Shown: piece by piece, positions 38,510 through 48,053 of the stretch
Layout of the letters: every line of letters starts with the position of its first letter
Numbering within the stretch: the first letter of the stretch is position 1
Assembly (NCBI GenBank): GCA_913058575.1
Contig: CAJXRF010000003.1
Location: forward strand, 58,743-122,742
Reading direction: 5' to 3'
Length of the DNA: 64,000 nt
DNA from: an uncultured Bermanella sp.
Lineage (GTDB): Bacteria > Pseudomonadota > Gammaproteobacteria > Pseudomonadales > Oceanobacteraceae
The notes under the pieces: model-generated
What the model was told of the DNA's origin: nothing
The model's input: the letters and a program-made list of their open reading frames with translations, nothing else
Databases searched by the model: none
Made by a program: the position numbers and the translations under genes

Positions 38510-38962
38510 TTAGGGGCGCGGGGTGGATTGTAGAGTTGTATTATTTAGGATGCCTGAGCTAGACAGCTCTCCCATTAAGGAGCTGCTTCTGCCAGTACTC
38601 CTAGAAATTAAACTGGGGGGTATTTCAATTGATTGCGAGCTGCTTCCAAGGAAGTTCGCCTTTTTATCTTCTAGCTTTAATCTATTTATACTTATGACTT
38701 CATTTTGTTGAGTTTCATTATTTTCTAACATGCTTAGATTAGTTTCTTCGAGATCATTAAGATTAATGGGATTCAATTGGATACTCTGGGCCGTTGTACG
38801 CTTATAACGGTAATTGTTACTATAATCATAATGGTGAGGCCTTTCTTTAGCTTCGTCCACAGCTCCAAGTAAATCGTTGGAGTAGTATCCATCTATAGGT
38901 TCAATAGAGTTACTAGTCATTGATACAGTTAGGATAAGTAAGGTTAGTACAATTATTTTCAT
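38510..38962 (-). CDS. hypothetical small secreted protein, paralogue A (STPRP family)
   Basis: Protein of 150 residues with a signal peptide (about 1-19, IIVLTLLILTVSM). The mature part shares a pattern with the gene just upstream: YYSNDLLGAVDEAKE, DYSNNYRYKRTTAQS, DLEETNL, and the terminal STPRP. It is otherwise unrecognised. The central region is rich in Ser and Asn and low in complexity. It lies 16 bp after paralogue B on the same strand. Probably periplasmic. Confidence 0.65.
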   Translation of the reverse strand: MKIIVLTLLILTVSMTSNSIEPIDGYYSNDLLGAVDEAKERPHHYDYSNNYRYKRTTAQSIQLNPINLNDLEETNLSMLENNETQQNEVISINRLKLEDKKANFLGSSSQSIEIPPSLISRSTGRSSSLMGELSSSGILNNTTLQSTPRP

Positions 38963-38978
38963 GAGCAGTATTCTTTAA

Positions 38979-39509
38979 TTATGGTCTAGGTGTGCTTGTA
39001 AGGGTTGAACCTGATTGAACATTCTTAGTAGTGACAAGCTCACCATTAGGGAAACGATATGAGTTAAATTCCAGAATTAAATTGACTGGGGGTAATGATA
39101 CGTCATTATCTTGTAGGTCTATTTTAGCTGGTTGTGTAGATTGAATTAACTCTGCATTTTTATTGTCTTGCTCAATGGTGGTAATTCTTTCGTTACCCGC
39201 AATATTTTCAGTTATCTCACCACCTGCTGCCGTTGCACCCAAGGCTCCTTCTAGGTTGGTTTCATCCAGATCTTCAAATTCCATCTTAGGTAAATTGAAA
39301 GACTCTGAAGTGGAGCGGTTGTACCAATAGGTGTGAGAGTAGTCTAATTTTCGAGTGTTTTGTTCCGCTTCTAATACAGCAGCATTGATATCATTGCCAT
39401 AATAATCCTCACCAATTCGTATTCCTTCTTCGGCAAGGGAAAAAGGCAGGATAAATAGCGGAGCAAGTACAGCCATTAACTTGCAAAAGCGTGAGTGGTT
39501 ACGTTCCAT
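38979..39509 (-). CDS. hypothetical small secreted protein, paralogue B (STPRP family)
   Basis: Protein of 176 residues from ATG 39509; a TTG at 39524 would add five residues. A signal peptide runs to about 26 (LMAVLAPLFILPFSLA). It shares with paralogue A the segments YYGNDINAAVLEAEQ, DYSHTYWYNRSTSES and DLDETNL and the C-terminal STPRP. Tandem duplication followed by divergence explains the pair. It is divergent from the DUF2846-like lipoprotein gene, with about 110 bp of shared upstream DNA. Function unknown. Confidence 0.65.
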   Translation of the reverse strand: MERNHSRFCKLMAVLAPLFILPFSLAEEGIRIGEDYYGNDINAAVLEAEQNTRKLDYSHTYWYNRSTSESFNLPKMEFEDLDETNLEGALGATAAGGEITENIAGNERITTIEQDNKNAELIQSTQPAKIDLQDNDVSLPPVNLILEFNSYRFPNGELVTTKNVQSGSTLTSTPRP

Positions 39510-39621
39510 GAGTGCTAAATCCAAAGCTGTAGTTTTGTTATTTTTTGTAATTATGGCATCATGTGGGAACTTTTGGAAAGCCTTCGCAACAACTTATCAA
39601 CGATGGCATATTGAGTCTAAA

Positions 39622-40320
39622 ATGATAAAAATAATACTCAGCTTTTTTGTAACACTCGTACTAATAACTACCTCTGGCTGCCTTCATATATACCAATCAC
39701 TTGGTCATAATTTTGGTGCGTATGTCTCAACTGTTTCAGGTAAAGAATACGATCAGGTAGCCAACCGCTGGGATTACGAAAATAAAGCCCTGTTATATGT
39801 ATATCGGCCAAATAGCCAATGGGCGGCCGATGAAATTGAAGCACCCAGCTTCTATTTAGATGATGAACGGGTATTTAATATTCGTGCTAACGGTTATACC
39901 TGGTTTGAATTAGAACCGGGTGAATATGAAGTGATTATGCGACGTCCATTAATGGGGCTTGAAGGCATTAAAACCGAAAGTTTTGAATTTGATTTAAGCC
40001 GCATAGCGCAAATGAGCTTGGCTGTAGAGGCGGATAAAGTTTATTTTTTGCGTTATAGTGAAATTGATCCACCGGCTATTGAACATCAAACTTTGGCTGA
40101 AGATATTCCTTTAGGAGATGGCCCCTTAATGTTAGTGGCAACAGAGTTGGCTCATGATGAATTGAAGGTGACGCGAATGCTGCCTGATGGCGGGCGCTTT
40201 ATTAAATCTAAAGGACCATTATCCGAGGACGAATTGGAAGAAGTATTTGATAGTCGCGTTATCAACCTAGATGACGAAGAAGAGGTTCAAGACGAAAATA
40301 CCATGAAATGGTGGTGGTAA
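39622..40320 (+). CDS. DUF2846-like lipoprotein
   Basis: Lipoprotein of 232 residues. The ATG at 39622 is chosen because it gives a clean signal peptide with lipobox TTSGC (Cys20); earlier in-frame codons extend upstream to 39481 without a likely start. The mature part has KALLYVYRPNSQWAA, PSFYLDDERVFNIRANGYTW and EPGEYEV, matching the DUF2846-type beta domain seen in small envelope lipoproteins. The tail is very acidic (DDEEEVQDE). Function unknown. Confidence 0.72.
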   Translation: MIKIILSFFVTLVLITTSGCLHIYQSLGHNFGAYVSTVSGKEYDQVANRWDYENKALLYVYRPNSQWAADEIEAPSFYLDDERVFNIRANGYTWFELEPGEYEVIMRRPLMGLEGIKTESFEFDLSRIAQMSLAVEADKVYFLRYSEIDPPAIEHQTLAEDIPLGDGPLMLVATELAHDELKVTRMLPDGGRFIKSKGPLSEDELEEVFDSRVINLDDEEEVQDENTMKWWW

Positions 40321-40325
40321 AAAAT

Positions 40326-40355
40326 GGGCTGACTTAATTTAAGAAAGCCCTTTTT
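40326..40355. terminator. bidirectional terminator between lipoprotein gene and glpD
   Basis: GGGCT and AGCCC (40326-40330 and 40346-40350) enclose an inner CTTAA/TTAAG pair, followed by TTTTT and preceded by AAAAAAT. It separates two converging genes. Confidence 0.6.
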
Positions 40356-40359
40356 AAAA

Positions 40360-41847
40360 TCAGTTTATAATGGTTTTTAAATACTGATTTAAATGAGATT
40401 GCTGTTTGACTGATAAAAATAGGCCAAGTTTACTTCTTCGCCATAGTAAGTCAGCAGCGGTTCTTACCCACTCATATTCCACAAGATAATCTACTTCTCG
40501 CTTATATAAACCATGGCCAAAATCTTCACCCATATCCTCAAGAGCATTTGCTTTTTCTAAAAATATTAAACACAGGGTTCCATAAGCATCGCTATAACGA
40601 TTGATAGTCTTTTCGTCTAACCATGAATACTGTTTTTTTAGAATAGTTATAAATTCTGCTTTTCCTTCAGGAAAATCACCCCCTGGTAAAAATGCTTTTT
40701 GTGTCCAAGGTTTTTCCATTTCTAAAAAATATGAAGAGAGCTTCTCCATTGCCGCTTCTGCTAATTTACGGTAGGTGGTAATTTTCCCACCAAATATGGA
40801 CAATAACGGGGCCTCGTTCGATTCACTCATGGCTAATGTGTAGTCTCTTGTGATTGCTGAGGGGCTGTCAGATTCGTCGTCACATAATGGGCGAACACCA
40901 GAATAGCTCCACACAATGTCTGTTTGGGTTAGTTTTTGTTTGAAGTGATCATTGGTAATCGTCAGTAAGTAATCAATTTCTTCTTGGGAAATTTTTACTT
41001 GTGACGGGTTACCTTCAAACTCCACATCTGTCGTGCCGATAATTGAGAAATCTTCAAGGTAGGGAATAACAAATACAATCCGTTTGTCTTCATTTTGTAA
41101 AATGAAGGCTTCATTACCTTGATGGATTTTGGGCACCACTATGTGGCTACCCTTAATTAATCGAATACCATATGGGCTTTTAGAGGTGGTGTTTTCTTTA
41201 ATGAATTTTGCTACCCAAGGACCAGCTGCATTCACTAGAGCTTTAGCGGTTATGGAATATTGCTTACCGGTTTCAGTATTTTCCATTTGGCATTGCCAAA
41301 GTTTGTCAACTTGTTTAGCAGAAATACAACGTGTTTGGTTGTTAATATTGGCCCCTTTGTTTTTTGCCTGAAGCAAATTTGTAATGACCAACCGAGCGTC
41401 ATCTACCCAGCAATCAGCGTATTCAAAACCTTGTTTAATATCGCTATGCAATGGGGAATTGCCATTAAATTTTACTTTCTTGGTTTTTTTTAAAGTCTCA
41501 CGTTTACCCAGTTGATCGTACATAAATAAGCCGGTACGAATCATCCAAGCAGGTCTTAGATGTGGGCGGTGGGGAAGAATAAAGCGCATAGGTTTAACTA
41601 GATGAGGCGCATTTTTAAGCAGTGTTTCTCTTTCTTTTAGGGCTTCTTTAACCAGCCTAAACTCATAATGCTCCAAGTACCTCAAACCACCATGAATAAG
41701 TTTACTACTGGCTGATGAGGTGGCAGATGCAAAGTCATTTTGCTCACAAAGGTAAACGCTTAACCCGCGACCCGCTGCATCCGAGGCAATACCAGCACCA
41801 TTGATGCCTCCGCCTACGACTACAAGGTCAAATTCTGTAGAAGTCAT
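40360..41847 (-). CDS. glpD: aerobic glycerol-3-phosphate dehydrogenase
   Basis: FAD-dependent membrane-associated enzyme that oxidises glycerol-3-phosphate to dihydroxyacetone phosphate and passes electrons to quinone. Length 495. The FAD-binding VVGGGINGAGIASDAAGRG lies at 9-27, SSASSKLIHGGLRYLEHYEF near 45-64, and LSIFGGKITTYRKLAE near 350. It lies 116 bp downstream of glpR with a GlpR-like operator in between, so glycerol-3-phosphate induction is likely. The glpF and glpK genes are not in this window. Confidence 0.97.
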   Translation of the reverse strand: MTSTEFDLVVVGGGINGAGIASDAAGRGLSVYLCEQNDFASATSSASSKLIHGGLRYLEHYEFRLVKEALKERETLLKNAPHLVKPMRFILPHRPHLRPAWMIRTGLFMYDQLGKRETLKKTKKVKFNGNSPLHSDIKQGFEYADCWVDDARLVITNLLQAKNKGANINNQTRCISAKQVDKLWQCQMENTETGKQYSITAKALVNAAGPWVAKFIKENTTSKSPYGIRLIKGSHIVVPKIHQGNEAFILQNEDKRIVFVIPYLEDFSIIGTTDVEFEGNPSQVKISQEEIDYLLTITNDHFKQKLTQTDIVWSYSGVRPLCDDESDSPSAITRDYTLAMSESNEAPLLSIFGGKITTYRKLAEAAMEKLSSYFLEMEKPWTQKAFLPGGDFPEGKAEFITILKKQYSWLDEKTINRYSDAYGTLCLIFLEKANALEDMGEDFGHGLYKREVDYLVEYEWVRTAADLLWRRSKLGLFLSVKQQSHLNQYLKTIIN

Positions 41848-41890
41848 AATCCCTGATTCACTTTGCTCATTAGTGTTCGATAGTAAACCT

Positions 41891-41916
41891 TAAAATGTTC
41901 GTAAACAAACATTTTA
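41891..41916. promoter_or_regulatory. candidate GlpR operator upstream of glpD
   Basis: TAAAATGTT (41891-41899) and AACATTTTA (41908-41916) are perfect 9-bp arms. The core reads TGTTCGTAAACAAACA, close to the E. coli GlpR half-site TGTTCG and to the palindrome upstream of glpR here. A further partial half-site (TGTTCGATAG) lies at about 41875. Confidence 0.6.
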
Positions 41917-41963
41917 GTAGGGTAAGTATTCTAAAATGAGCAGAAGTGGCCACTTTCAGTCGA

Positions 41964-42719
41964 TTATTGGCATATATTGAGTGTGATGTTGTGTTCTTTG
42001 AGTTGTTTAATGATAAAGGCGTTCGGAGGCGAGTCAGTAAAAACTTGGTCTACCTCTACGATGTTGCCTAAGCGAATGGTGGCATTACGGCCAAATTTAC
42101 TGTGGTCGGCTGCCAATAAGACCTGGCGAGAATTTTTTACAATGGCTTGTGAAACTCTTACTTCGCGATAATCGTAATCCAGTAATGCACCGTCTTCATC
42201 AATGCCGCTAATGCCTAAAATGGCAAAGTCCACCTTGAATTGGTTAATAAAATCTTCAGTGCTTTGCCCGACGATGCCTCCATCTTTACGCACACTGCCG
42301 CTGGCCACTAATATGTCAAAATCTTCCTTGTTACTAAGGATTTTGGCCACATTCAAATTATTAGTAATAACCTGAAGGCCGCTATGGTTCAGTAGTCCTT
42401 TGGCTATTTCTTCTGTGGTAGTGCCAATGTTGATAAACAATGATGAGAAATTAGGAATGGCTTCGCAAACAGCAGCAGCAATACACTGCTTTTGGGTCTG
42501 TTGCATGACTCTGCGTTCAGAATAGGCAGCATTGCTAACACTGGTATTGGTTGCACCGCCATGGTGCCGACTGATTTGTTGTTTGTCTGAAAGTTCTTTT
42601 AAATCTCGGCGAATAGTTTGCGGCGTCACTTGGCAGCGTTTAGCAAGGTCTTCATTGCTGATGTAGCCATGCTCAGTGGCCAGTTTTAGAATCAAATCGT
42701 GACGGGCTTGCTTAGCCAT
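41964..42719 (-). CDS. glpR: glycerol-3-phosphate regulon repressor GlpR, DeoR family
   Basis: DeoR-family repressor of 251 residues (ATG 42719; a TTG at 42734 is less likely). The N-terminal winged helix has GYISNEDLAKRCQVTPQTIRRDL with the DeoR signature. The C-terminal sugar-phosphate domain has INIGTTTEEIAKGL and LAADHSKFGR. Adjacent glpD and the matching operators before glpR and glpD support the GlpR call and suggest self-control. Confidence 0.92.
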   Translation of the reverse strand: MAKQARHDLILKLATEHGYISNEDLAKRCQVTPQTIRRDLKELSDKQQISRHHGGATNTSVSNAAYSERRVMQQTQKQCIAAAVCEAIPNFSSLFINIGTTTEEIAKGLLNHSGLQVITNNLNVAKILSNKEDFDILVASGSVRKDGGIVGQSTEDFINQFKVDFAILGISGIDEDGALLDYDYREVRVSQAIVKNSRQVLLAADHSKFGRNATIRLGNIVEVDQVFTDSPPNAFIIKQLKEHNITLNICQ

Positions 42720-42756
42720 AAAGTGGATTACCAAGAATGTGTATCGTATTAAAAAA

Positions 42757-42782
42757 AATATTGTTCGTATATGAACAATATT
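42757..42782. promoter_or_regulatory. candidate GlpR operator upstream of glpR
   Basis: AATATTGTTC (42757-42766), GTATAT, then GAACAATATT (42773-42782): perfect 10-bp arms. The core TGTTCGTATATGAACA shares TGTTCGTA with the glpD-upstream site, pointing to one regulator, probably GlpR acting on its own gene. Confidence 0.6.
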
Positions 42783-42993
42783 ATTCGTTTATAGGCGGCT
42801 ACTATAGTAAATGTGAAAAGTTAAATCACTAAAATATAAATACTGTCTAAATGGTTATGTATTTGGGTGGGGTAATTCCTTTAAATAATTTTCACTGCGG
42901 GTTTTGCATTAATGCGTCTTGCCACGCCACCATGCTACAATTCGCCCATAAACTGGCTCACGCCCACATAAGAAATCATTGAGAGAAAGCTCT

Positions 42994-44508
42994 ATGACTG
43001 TGATCAAGCAAGAAGATCTAATTCAGAGTGTTGCAGATTCCCTGCAGTATATTTCCTATTACCATCCGTTAGACTTTATTAAAGCAATGGAAGAAGCCTA
43101 CCACCTTGAAGAGTCTCAAGGTGCCAAAGACGCTATTGCTCAAATCTTAATTAACTCTCGTATGTGTGCCCAAGGCCACCGTCCAATTTGTCAAGATACC
43201 GGTATTGTCACTGTGTTCTTAACCATTGGTATGGATGTGCGCTTTGAAGATGCCACCATGGGTGTTGAAGACATGGCTAACGAAGGGGTGCGTCGCGCTT
43301 ATTTATTGCCAGATAATATTCTTCGTGCATCTGTATTAGCCGATCCTGATGGCAAACGTGCCAACACAAAAGATAATACACCTGCAGTTATCCACACCAA
43401 ATTGGTGCCAGGCAATACAGTTGATGTACACGTAGCAGCGAAAGGCGGTGGCTCAGAAGCTAAATCTAAATTTGCCATGTTAAACCCATCAGACTCTGTA
43501 GTTGACTGGGTACTTGAGCAAATTCCTAAGATGGGAGCTGGCTGGTGTCCACCAGGTATGCTGGGTATAGGCATTGGTGGTACAGCAGAAAAAGCCATGA
43601 TGATTGCAAAAGAAGCTTTGCTTGAGCCAATTAACATAAAAGAACTGCAGAAGCGTGGTGCGCAAACTCGTTCTGAAGAGTTACGTTTAGAGTTGTATGA
43701 AAAAGTAAACAAACTAGGCATTGGTGCCCAAGGTCTAGGTGGATTAACCACAGTACTTGACGTAAAAGTAGCCGATTACCCCACTCACGCAGCCAACAAA
43801 CCTGTGGCCATTATCCCTAATTGTGCGGCCACTCGCCATGCACACTTTGAATTAGACGGCTCTGGTCCTGCACAATTGGAAGCGCCAAAACTTGAAGACT
43901 GGCCTGAAATTTCTTGGGAAGTGGGCGAAAGTGTTCGTCGTGTAGACTTAAACACCATTACCCGTGAAGAAATGGCCGATTGGAAAATAGGCGAAACCAT
44001 TTTGTTAAATGGTAAAATGTTAACCGGTCGTGATGCCGCTCATAAACGTATGGTCGACATGATCTCGAAAGGCGAAGAGCTGCCGGTTGATCTTAAAAAC
44101 CGCTTCATTTATTACGTGGGCCCAGTGGATCCTGTGCGTGATGAAGTGGTGGGGCCTGCTGGTCCAACAACCGCTACGCGAATGGATAAATTTACCCGTA
44201 TCGTGTTGGAAAAAACTGGCCTAATGGGCATGATTGGCAAAGCCGAACGGGGCGATATTGCCATTGAAGCCATTAAAGATAACAAAGCTTCATACTTGAT
44301 GGCGGTAGGTGGCGCTGCTTATTTAGTATCGCAAGCAATTCGCAATGCTAAAGTGGTGGGTTTTGAAGACCTAGGTATGGAAGCCATATATGAATTTGAT
44401 GTGGTGGATATGCCTGTCACGGTAGCGGTCGATGTGGAAGGTAATTCTGTACATAAAACTGGCCCACAAGAATGGTATGCAAAAATTAACGCTAAAGAAC
44501 TTAGCTAG
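42994..44508 (+). CDS. fumarate hydratase class I (iron-sulfur)
   Basis: Iron-sulfur fumarase of the TCA cycle, fumarate to malate. The protein of 504 residues (ATG 42994; a TTG at 42979 is less likely) contains both the alpha (Fe-S) and beta parts fused. Cluster cysteines are visible at Cys66 in PICQDTG and in NCAATRHAHFELDG; a third should lie further on. The beta part has YYVGPVDPVRDEVVGPAGPTTATRMD. The alternative, tartrate dehydratase, is usually split into two subunits. It stands alone, with hairpins downstream. Confidence 0.93.
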   Translation: MTVIKQEDLIQSVADSLQYISYYHPLDFIKAMEEAYHLEESQGAKDAIAQILINSRMCAQGHRPICQDTGIVTVFLTIGMDVRFEDATMGVEDMANEGVRRAYLLPDNILRASVLADPDGKRANTKDNTPAVIHTKLVPGNTVDVHVAAKGGGSEAKSKFAMLNPSDSVVDWVLEQIPKMGAGWCPPGMLGIGIGGTAEKAMMIAKEALLEPINIKELQKRGAQTRSEELRLELYEKVNKLGIGAQGLGGLTTVLDVKVADYPTHAANKPVAIIPNCAATRHAHFELDGSGPAQLEAPKLEDWPEISWEVGESVRRVDLNTITREEMADWKIGETILLNGKMLTGRDAAHKRMVDMISKGEELPVDLKNRFIYYVGPVDPVRDEVVGPAGPTTATRMDKFTRIVLEKTGLMGMIGKAERGDIAIEAIKDNKASYLMAVGGAAYLVSQAIRNAKVVGFEDLGMEAIYEFDVVDMPVTVAVDVEGNSVHKTGPQEWYAKINAKELS

Positions 44509-44836
44509 TTAATTACTGTTCGTGCTACTAAAAAAAGCCGTCATTTCGACGGCTGATGATAGAGCCCTTCCCCTAAACTGGAAGGGCAATACTGCCAATA
44601 ATCCTACAGCCAATTCAATTTCAAAGCCTAGTTTGACGACTCTTCTTCTCTGTGTTCAATCATCCCACTACTAACAATAAATTTTAAAACTAAAAACTCA
44701 TTAAATATTAGGCCGCTTAATGCTTGAAAAATAGGTTTGCAAAAATCCAAATCTGGTCTAGTTAGGTCCACATTCACGCATTCACAGTTTATGAGCTATA
44801 TTTAGAAGTGCATAAGCTTAAGTATGAAGGCCAAAC
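44509..44836. other. 328-bp non-coding region after fumarase
   Basis: Two hairpins lie near its start. AGCCGTC/GACGGCT (44536-44554) has an A-run before it, so its T-tract faces the minus direction. GCCCTTCC/GGAAGGGC (44564-44587) is the second. The rest holds no ORF, tRNA or recognisable RNA. The promoter of the chemoreceptor gene should lie in its last 100 bp. Confidence 0.5.
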
Positions 44837-47173
44837 ATGCGCATTCAGAATAAGATAACCCTTAGTTTTACTTTGGTGCTGGCCGTTGCGACCATTACGC
44901 TTAGCTTAATTTTATCAACGGTGTCAGAAAACAAAGCTGCTAATGCGGTACGTTACCAAACCGAACAGCGCTTCATTGGGTTTCGTGATGTAAAAAAAGA
45001 ACAGATCGAAAACTACTTTAAAACCATTGAGCGCCAGGTGGTGACATTGGCAAACTCCACCATGACTCGGCAAGCTGCACAGTCTTTTAAAGATGCATTT
45101 CATGGTTATGTACAAGAGCGAGAAATAGGAGACTCTGCCAGTCAACGAGATGCGGTCTCAAATTATTATCAGAATGAATTTGGCAATAAATACGTCGAAT
45201 TAAACCCAGACAAAAAAGCCAATACTCAACAGTTGGTTAATCAGTTAGATGAAGTGGGATTGGCCTTACAATACGACTTAATTGCCGACAACCCAAACCC
45301 TTTGGGCAGTAAAGACGCCATGGTCGAAATGGCTAATGCCACAAGCTACGCAAATCATCATCTTTTTTATCACCCCGCTTACCGCCAATACCTTAATGAA
45401 TTTGGTTATTATGATATTTTTATTGCTGATGCCAAAACAGGGCATATCGTCTATTCCGTTTTTAAAGAGCTGGATTATGCTACCTCCCTTTTAAATGGCA
45501 GCTACGCCCAGTCAGGTATCGCTGAAGTTTTTAAGGCTGCGCTAAATTTATCTGAAAACCAAACGGCTGTTACCGATTTTGCAGCCTATCCGCCATCTTA
45601 TGAAGCGGCCGCCTCGTTTATTGCCAGCCCGATTATCGTCAATGGCGACAAAGTAGCAGTACTTATTTTTCAGATGCCGGTAGATCGCATTAATGAAATT
45701 ATGACTTATCACGAAAAATGGCTAGACCGAGGCTTGGGCGAATCGGGAGAAACCTATTTAGTGGGGAAAGACTTAACGCTCAGAAGCGAAAGCCGCTTTT
45801 TACTCAGTGACAAAGACAATTATTTATTGGCACTGGAAAAGAGTGGGGTTGAGGAGCAAGTAAGAAATGAGATCTCGGCTAAAGGCGGATCGCTGGGGTT
45901 GCAACCGGTTAAAACTCTGGCTGCCAAACGGGCTTTGGCAGGTGAAACCGGTTTTGATGTGATTTTAGATTATCGTGATGTGCCCGTGTATTCAGCGTAT
46001 GCGCCTATCGAAATAAAAGGCCTTAACTGGGCCATATTAAGTGAGATTGATGAAGAAGAGGGCTTGGCGGCCACCATGGCGCTGCGCGCCTCTCTCACCA
46101 CTATGTCGGTAGCGGTTACTTTGGTTATGCTGGTTCTTGGTATGGCGGCAGCTCACTTGGTGGGACGTGTTCTTTCAAAACCCATTCAAGATATGTCTGA
46201 AACAGTGGAGGGTATTTCGCGCTCTTTAAATGTCAGTACTCGCTTAGATATTAAATCAGGGGTAAAAGATGAATTGGCTGACATGGGCAAAGGCATTAAT
46301 CATATGTTGGCGGCATTTGAGGATGTGTTAAGTAATGCTAAACAAACCAGTAAAAAATTAAATGGCTCAATCATCGCCCTTAATGATGGGGTGAATAATG
46401 TTGCCACCACATCCAATCAGCAAAATGAAATGACCTTATCACTGTCAACCGCCATAGAAGAAATGTCATCCACCTCTGAAACCTTAAAAGAATCGGCAAT
46501 TAACAATCAGCAAGCCAGTTCTGAAACTGTCAATCAAGCGAATACAGGCTTGCAAACGGTGGAACATAATCAACAGGTTACCACTCAGTTAAACGATGTT
46601 TTGCAAGAAACCTCGCAGCATGTTGAGGAAGTTGCCCATTTGGCCACTAATATTGTCTCGGTGCTCGATACCATTCGCAGTATTGCCGAGCAAACTAATT
46701 TGCTGGCTTTAAATGCTGCCATAGAAGCGGCTAGGGCTGGTGAGCAAGGGCGTGGCTTTGCCGTGGTGGCTGATGAGGTACGTTCACTCGCGCAGCGTAC
46801 TCAAGACTCCACAACTGAAATACAAACAATTATTGAGGAGTTGCAGCATGGTTCAAACTCTTCAGTTAATGCAATGAAAAGTGCCACTGAAATAGTTGAA
46901 AAAACACTGGATTCAGCCGCACAAACTGGCGAAGCTTTTAAAAGTATCAATAATCAGTTGGCGGTGATCGCTGAGCAAAATGAGCAGGTAACCAACGCCT
47001 CTTCAGAACAAACTTCGGTGAGTTTAGAGATGGCAAAAAGTGTCAGTCAAATTAGTCAGTTGGCCAATGATAATCGTGATCTAATGGATAAGGTGTCGTC
47101 TATTAATCAGCAGGTGGGAGAAGCCAACCAAGATTTAGAAGGGTCCATGTCACGATTTACTGTGGGTGATTAA
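44837..47173 (+). CDS. methyl-accepting chemotaxis protein with Cache-type sensor
   Basis: Chemoreceptor of 778 residues. TM1 is about 8-28. A long periplasmic region (about 30-415) begins with [20 protein letters not shown] and has the size and helix-then-sheet pattern of a double Cache sensor. TM2 is about 418-440 and is followed by HAMP. The signalling hairpin contains [20 protein letters not shown] and [19 protein letters not shown]. No C-terminal CheR tether is seen. Double-Cache sensors often bind amino acids or organic acids. The pterin dehydratase gene follows after 25 bp. Confidence 0.93.
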   Translation: MRIQNKITLSFTLVLAVATITLSLILSTVSENKAANAVRYQTEQRFIGFRDVKKEQIENYFKTIERQVVTLANSTMTRQAAQSFKDAFHGYVQEREIGDSASQRDAVSNYYQNEFGNKYVELNPDKKANTQQLVNQLDEVGLALQYDLIADNPNPLGSKDAMVEMANATSYANHHLFYHPAYRQYLNEFGYYDIFIADAKTGHIVYSVFKELDYATSLLNGSYAQSGIAEVFKAALNLSENQTAVTDFAAYPPSYEAAASFIASPIIVNGDKVAVLIFQMPVDRINEIMTYHEKWLDRGLGESGETYLVGKDLTLRSESRFLLSDKDNYLLALEKSGVEEQVRNEISAKGGSLGLQPVKTLAAKRALAGETGFDVILDYRDVPVYSAYAPIEIKGLNWAILSEIDEEEGLAATMALRASLTTMSVAVTLVMLVLGMAAAHLVGRVLSKPIQDMSETVEGISRSLNVSTRLDIKSGVKDELADMGKGINHMLAAFEDVLSNAKQTSKKLNGSIIALNDGVNNVATTSNQQNEMTLSLSTAIEEMSSTSETLKESAINNQQASSETVNQANTGLQTVEHNQQVTTQLNDVLQETSQHVEEVAHLATNIVSVLDTIRSIAEQTNLLALNAAIEAARAGEQGRGFAVVADEVRSLAQRTQDSTTEIQTIIEELQHGSNSSVNAMKSATEIVEKTLDSAAQTGEAFKSINNQLAVIAEQNEQVTNASSEQTSVSLEMAKSVSQISQLANDNRDLMDKVSSINQQVGEANQDLEGSMSRFTVGD

Positions 47174-47198
47174 TCAAGGGTGATGAAAAAAATTAATT

Positions 47199-47543
47199 AT
47201 GTCTGAATTAGAACTCCTAGAATGGCTAGACTTTGAAATTAATGAGGAAAAGCTTACTAAGCAAGAGGTAATGAAACTCAATAAACACGTGCCCGAATGG
47301 CGAGTATTTGAAGATAATAATTTTCAGAAGCTACAACGTGAATTCAAATTTAAAAACTTCATAATGGCCTTAGATTTTACCAATCGCCTAGGTAGGTTAT
47401 CTGAAGAGTATAATCATCACCCACAGATAGTTTTAGAATGGGGTAAGGTAAGCCTCACTTGGTGGAGCCATAAGCTTAAAGGTTTGCATCAAAATGATTT
47501 TTTTATGGCTGTTAGGTCTGAGTTGCTTTATCAAGAGTGTTAA
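47199..47543 (+). CDS. phhB: 4a-hydroxytetrahydrobiopterin dehydratase
   Basis: Pterin-4a-carbinolamine dehydratase that recycles the pterin cofactor of phenylalanine hydroxylase. The 114-residue protein shows the family motif EEYNHHPQIVLEWGKVSLTWWSH, with the catalytic histidine pair in NHHP. No phhA gene is present next to it, so it may serve a pterin enzyme elsewhere. The usual T-H in the later histidine position is WSH here. Confidence 0.92.
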   Translation: MSELELLEWLDFEINEEKLTKQEVMKLNKHVPEWRVFEDNNFQKLQREFKFKNFIMALDFTNRLGRLSEEYNHHPQIVLEWGKVSLTWWSHKLKGLHQNDFFMAVRSELLYQEC

Positions 47544-47559
47544 ATTAATTGAAATAAAC

Positions 47560-47892
47560 TCAGTGTTCAAGGCGAATACTGTTTACCTGTAAGGCGTTTC
47601 CATCACAACCATTGGTTGTTAAGCTTATGCTCCAGTTCTGTTTCATGGCAGTTAATACGAGTAAGAATTTTCGCTGGGCGACTGCATCGTATTCATTGTA
47701 AAAGCGAAATAAATTGGATGTTTTCCCCCCGCATTTGTGAGCCTTATTACGGGCATAAATATCAAAAGGGGCCTCTTCATCGTCTTCTGATTGTTCAATA
47801 CCACTCACAATTAAGCCACTGACGACTTTATCTTCACCCAAACTTAATGAGCTTAATAATGCCATCGTCAAAAGGGCTAATATTCTAAACAT
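47560..47892 (-). CDS. hypothetical small periplasmic protein
   Basis: Protein of 110 residues with a signal peptide (about 1-18, RILALLTMALLSSLSLG). The mature part has two cysteines (in HKCGG and NGCDG) that could form one disulphide, and an acidic stretch EQSEDDEEAP. It is not recognised. It lies divergent to the motor-like cluster, with about 160 bp between the two starts, and converges on phhB. Confidence 0.6.
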   Translation of the reverse strand: MFRILALLTMALLSSLSLGEDKVVSGLIVSGIEQSEDDEEAPFDIYARNKAHKCGGKTSNLFRFYNEYDAVAQRKFLLVLTAMKQNWSISLTTNGCDGNALQVNSIRLEH

Positions 47893-48053
47893 TATTTAAA
47901 ACATTCCTGGGCACTGATGATTTATTTCTCCTAATTATGTGTTCGGCTGAAATGTTAAAAACTAAAGCGTGTTCCTAAAAATAGATTAGACGCATTTATT
48001 AGCAGCTAGGGTCAGATAAGCTATGCTTTACATTATATGATTGGCGACATTGG

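Noticed and set aside
43299..43751. 150-codon minus-strand ORF opposite the fumarase gene
   Set aside because: It is fully inside the fumarase gene and has no family features. It is a shadow of strong codon bias.
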